A stretch of 64,000 nt of DNA. Origin: Antedon bifida (Eukaryota > Echinodermata > Crinoidea > Comatulida > Antedonidae). The position numbers were made by a program, and so were the translations under genes. The notes below the pieces were generated by a model. That model was not told where the DNA came from. It was given only the letters and a program-made list of their open reading frames with translations, and made no database searches. The DNA is taken from positions 32,304,501 through 32,368,500 of the forward strand of contig OY727094.1 in the NCBI GenBank assembly GCA_963402885.1, written 5' to 3'. This document shows, one piece after another, positions 60,201-64,000 of this stretch. How positions within the stretch are numbered: the stretch's first letter is position 1; every line of letters starts with the position of its first letter.

Positions 60201-63200
60201 GTTGAAATGTTATTTGGTTGTCGAGCTATGTTAAATACGAGAAAATCGTTAAATCGCGCGTACGTCACGTTGCGCAATTGTAAGCATCATGAAAAGCTTC
60301 GCTTGACGACGTTACATAAATGTCAAAATGTCAACATAGTTAAAAAAATGTTATGTTTGCAAGTTTTAGAGAAAAGCGTTACACAAAAATCATACAGAAA
60401 GAAAGAAGATGAAAAAAAAGATGATGATGATGATGATGATGATGATTTCGTACAATCACAAGAGGTTTTCCTGCAACTTCGTTGCGGAAAACCAACTAGA
60501 CATGTAACTCGTCACTTTGACGAGTTTGGTTTTCCGCCGCGCAAGTGGTGCAACATGAACGTGTAACGACGTACCTTTTAACATTAAGGGATAGGTTGAG
60601 GACAAAAGGAAGTGTTCACGTTGGCATTATGACCTGAAATGAAGAATATGATATGTTGTTATTGCTGAATTCTATTATTTCGATTCATATATAGTATACA
60701 CAGTATAATCTGTATCCATATCACACAGTGTAGAATAGGTGAAATTACGGGACCCGCTATTTATTGCAAATTTTAACATGTTGACGGTTTTAAAATGAAA
60801 TGCGAAGGTAGCAATTTCGGAAGGAAATTATCTCAGCAACAACATATTAACGTCTAGAAGAAATTTGAATACGTGAAATATTGATGCGCGCTCTTTTAAA
60901 TGTAATGAATTATGACGCAAAAGATGAAAATACGACTTTTTTCATTTAACTGGCCATATGATGACGTCACAACATCCGATTGGCAAAATTTTCACATGAT
61001 TTCATATCTACAATCCAATAGCTTCCATAAAACGTTTTAATCGTGATTTATCACATTTTATTCTTACGAGCTATAACAGATTAAAATTGACTGTAAAGAT
61101 GAAATTAATGCCACACGTAATTTAAATTTTTAGGAATGATGACGTCAAAAAAATTAAAATATTTCTAATTCATGCGAAAGACAGTTGATTGACCTAGACA
61201 ATATCAAAATTTGGGTGAAAATGGAAAACGGATAAGTGGAGATGCGCTCTATTAAATGTGATGAGCTATGACGAAAGATACAAAAATCCTAAATTTTATA
61301 TTAGCGTGGCCATACGATGACGTCACAATGTCCGGTTAGCCATATTAATACATGATCCGATATCTACAACTCATTAACTTCCAGAAAATGTCATCCACAA
61401 AAAGTTGACCGTGCAGTTTAGAAATTACGACTGTTTAAAAAAAGGCATATTTTAAACGAATTTTTTAACCTTTTCATAAAAAACGCGCGCAAATTGTCCA
61501 ATTCGACGTGCTCGTATGACGTATCTTTAAGTCGAAATTGTTTAAAATTTGGTAAAATTACTAGAAAAGGCTGGAAAAACATAAATCACGCGAAAAAAAT
61601 ACGTTTTCAATGCTACGTGCGCACCGCACACGTAAAAATGTGCGCACGCGTGGGAATGTTTGACATGCTTAAAACGACATGAAACGCGTAGAAAGTTGAT
61701 TATAAATTAATTTTGCGCATTTTGAAATTTTAAATGCGCGTGCGCGCGTAACTTTGTGTAAAACACGCAATTTTTTTTCCACAGAAAGTTAGCGCATAAT
61801 ATAAATTAAACTTTTGCAAAGTTTCAAGTTGAAATGTTATTTGGTTGTCGAGCTATGTTAAATACGAGAAAATCGTTAAATCGCGCGTACGTCACGTTGC
61901 GCAATTGTAAGCATCATGAAAAGCTTCGCTTGACGACGTTACATAAATGTCAAAATGTCAACATAGTTAAAAAAATGTTATGTTTGCAAGTTTTAGAGAA
62001 AAGCGTTACACAAAAATCATACAGAAAGAAAGAAGATGAAAACTAGACTTGAACTCGTCACTTTGACGAGTTAGTTATCCGCACGACAAACGCCACGCGC
62101 ACGTCATACGTTGGAATTTTGCACACGGAAAAAGATTATGGCATTATGAGCTGAACTGAAGAATATCATATGCTGTTAGTGCCGAATTCTGTCAATTTTG
62201 TGTCATATAGTATATACAGTGCAAACGGTATAATCTGTATACATGTTACATACAGTGTAGAATAGGTGAAATTACGGGACCCCCCGTTTATTCTTATTTT
62301 TAACATGGCGACGGTATCAAAATGAAACACTAAGATAGCAATTTCGGAAGTACATTATCTCAGCAACAACATGTTAACGTGTAGAAGAAATTTGAATACG
62401 TAAAATGTAGATGCGCGCTCTTTTAAATGTGATGAACTATGACGCAAAAGATGAAAATACGACTTTTTTTATTCAACTGGCCATATAATGACGTCACAAC
62501 ATCGGATTGGAAAAATGTTCACATGAATTCGTATCTACAATCCAATAGCTTCCAGAAAACGTTTTAATCATGATTATAGCTTTTTATTCTGACGAGCTAT
62601 AACAGATTGAAAGTTACTTTAAAGAAGAAAATAAGTGACCCACGTTATTTAAATTTTTTCAACATGATGACGTCATAGAATTAAAATATTTTTAACTCAT
62701 ACGAAAGATAGTTCATTTACCTACAAAATATCAAAATCGGGGTGAAATTGGAAAACGGATAAGTGAAGATGTGCTCAATTAAATGTGATACGCTAAGACG
62801 AAAGATACAAAAATCCTATATTTTATATTCGCGTGGCCACACGATGACGTCACAATGTCCGGTTAGCCATATTAATGCATGATCCAATATCTACAACTCA
62901 TCAACTTCCAGAATACGTAATAAAAATAACTTTTACCGTTTAGTTTAGAAACTACGACTGTTTAAAAAAAGGTATAATTTTGACAAATTTTGACAAATTT
63001 TTGAACTTTTTCATCAAAAACGCACGTAAGTTATCCAATTCAACGTGCCCGTATGACGTAATTTTAAGTAAAAAATGTTTAAAAGTTGGTAAAATTCCTA
63101 GAAAAGGCTAAAGAAACATAAATCACGCGAAAAAAATTGTTTTCAACGCTACGTGCGCACCGCGCGCGTAAAAATATGCGCGCGCGTGGGAATTTTTTAC

Positions 63201-63609
63201 ATGCTTAAAATGACATGAAACGCGTAGAAAGTTGATTAGAAATTGATTTTTCGCATTTTGAAAATTTAAACGCGCGTGCGCGCGTAACTTTGTGTGAAAC
63301 ATGCCATTTTTTTTTCACAGTTAGTTAGCGCAAGATATAAATTAAACTTTTACTAAGTTTTAAATTCAAATGTTATATGGTTTTCGATTTATGTTAAATA
63401 CGCGAAATTCGTTAAAACGCGCGTAAGTCATGTTGCGCAACTCTGACGTCATTCAAAAATAAAAAAGCACAACTTCACGTGAATGCCCACATGTTAACAA
63501 AGTTATGAAATGTTAACTTTACAAGTTTTAGAGATACGCTCTGCACAAAAATGACAGAAAGAAAGAATAATACAGAAAAAAAAAAAAAAAAAAGATGAAA
63601 CAGGACAGT

Positions 63610-63682
63610 TCCAAGGAGTTATCCGCTGAATGCGGATAACTAACTAGACATGTAACTCGTCACTTTGACGAGTTAGTTATCC
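63610..63682. repeat. palindromic joint between array units 5 and 6
   Basis: The 3' hairpin GTTATCCGCTGAATGCGGATAAC-type stem is followed by TAACTAGACATGTAACTCGT, CACTTTGACGAGTT and AGTTATCCGC. GCGGATAACTAACT and AGTTAGTTATCCGC are inverted across the joint, with ACTCGTCA/TGACGAGT as an inner stem. Confidence 0.85.
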
Positions 63683-64000
63683 GCACGACAAACGCTACGT
63701 GCACGTCATACGTTGGAATATTGCACACAGAAAAAGATTATGGCATTATGACCTGAACTGAAGAATATGATATGTTGTTAGTGCTGATTTCTGTCAATTT
63801 TGTGTCGTATAGTATATATAGTATAATATGTGTACATATTACATAAGTGTAGAATAAGTGAAATTATGGGACCTGCCATTTATTGCAATTTTTAACATGT
63901 TGACGGTTTTAAAATGAAACGCGAAGGTAGCAATTTCAGAAGGAAATTATCTCAGCAACAACATATTAACGTGTAGAAGAAATTTGAATACGTGAAATAT

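Larger units (their letters stand above)
55774..64000 (+). repeat. head-to-tail array of hairpin-ended 1.5-1.6-kb elements
   Basis: Six units start at CTAG 55774, 57285, 58889, 60496, 62043 and 63644; the last is cut by the window end. Unit lengths are about 1511, 1604, 1607, 1547 and 1601 bp. Units 2-4 are nearly identical, while 1, 5 and 6 are more diverged. Each starts CTAGACATGTAACTCGTCAC then TTTGACGAG. Shared inner blocks are AATAGGTGAAATTACGGGAC, CTGGCCATATGATGACGTCA, GTGGCCATACGATGACGTCA and ATTCGACGTGCTCGTATGAC. Open frames repeat with the units and lack known domains, so the elements are non-autonomous. Confidence 0.9.

Noticed and set aside
58263..62046. Repeated open frames of 62-119 codons in the tandem array
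   Set aside because: They recur because the DNA unit recurs, cover non-coding parts of the element, and lack domains or splice context.

Overview
This is an AT-rich, intron-containing eukaryotic window. GT-AG splicing, an ancient deuterostome-type gene set (HELLS-like and NFATC2IP-like), metazoan transposons (PIF/Harbinger-, hAT-, mariner- and Penelope-type, LINE ends) and dense copies of the 8-mer palindrome TAGGCCTA suggest a marine invertebrate, most likely an echinoderm or close relative. That placement is inference. Most of the window is repeats; I find two complete protein-coding genes, one gene fragment and two uncertain first-exon candidates.

Layout. 1-1509: 3' end of a HELLS-type chromatin remodeller on the minus strand, without its upstream exons. 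2110-3955: tandem duplication. 4200-4566: LINE 3' end. 4573-12604: about 75 copies of a 96-bp palindromic satellite, split by a 0.9-kb island carrying a possible first exon and a foldback element. 12606-12930: two copies of a second satellite, whose main array lies at 43250-45850. 13360-23787: nested and foldback transposons, minisatellites and a retroposed insert.

24168-41804: a 17-exon plus-strand gene of 1269 codons that I assembled by hand, with reading phase kept at every junction. It encodes a gypsy/Ginger-type integrase (zinc-binding HHCC plus DDE core), 82 tandem copies of an acidic 8-residue repeat, a Ulp1/C48-type SUMO-protease-like domain and a PHD finger. The second catalytic Asp of the integrase is Leu, so strand transfer is probably lost although the frame is intact. 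This looks like a domesticated, Ginger1-derived gene and is the main find of the window. Its introns hold many transposons.

41815-43222: Penelope-like element remnant. 43250-45850: second satellite. 45977-51422: complete eight-exon NFATC2IP (NIP45/Rad60/Esc2) gene with two SUMO-like domains; its last 67 bp, including the stop codon, is repeated four times in tandem. 52824-54522: possible first exons of an unrecognised gene, with a hAT MITE in the intron. 55774-64000: head-to-tail array of about 1.6-kb units whose ends form hairpins and matching terminal inverted repeats. Related solitary copies lie in introns of the integrase gene.

Two host genes bear on the SUMO pathway (Ulp1-like domain, SUMO-like domains) and the fragment on chromatin. 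I see no evidence that they are co-regulated; their proximity may be chance.
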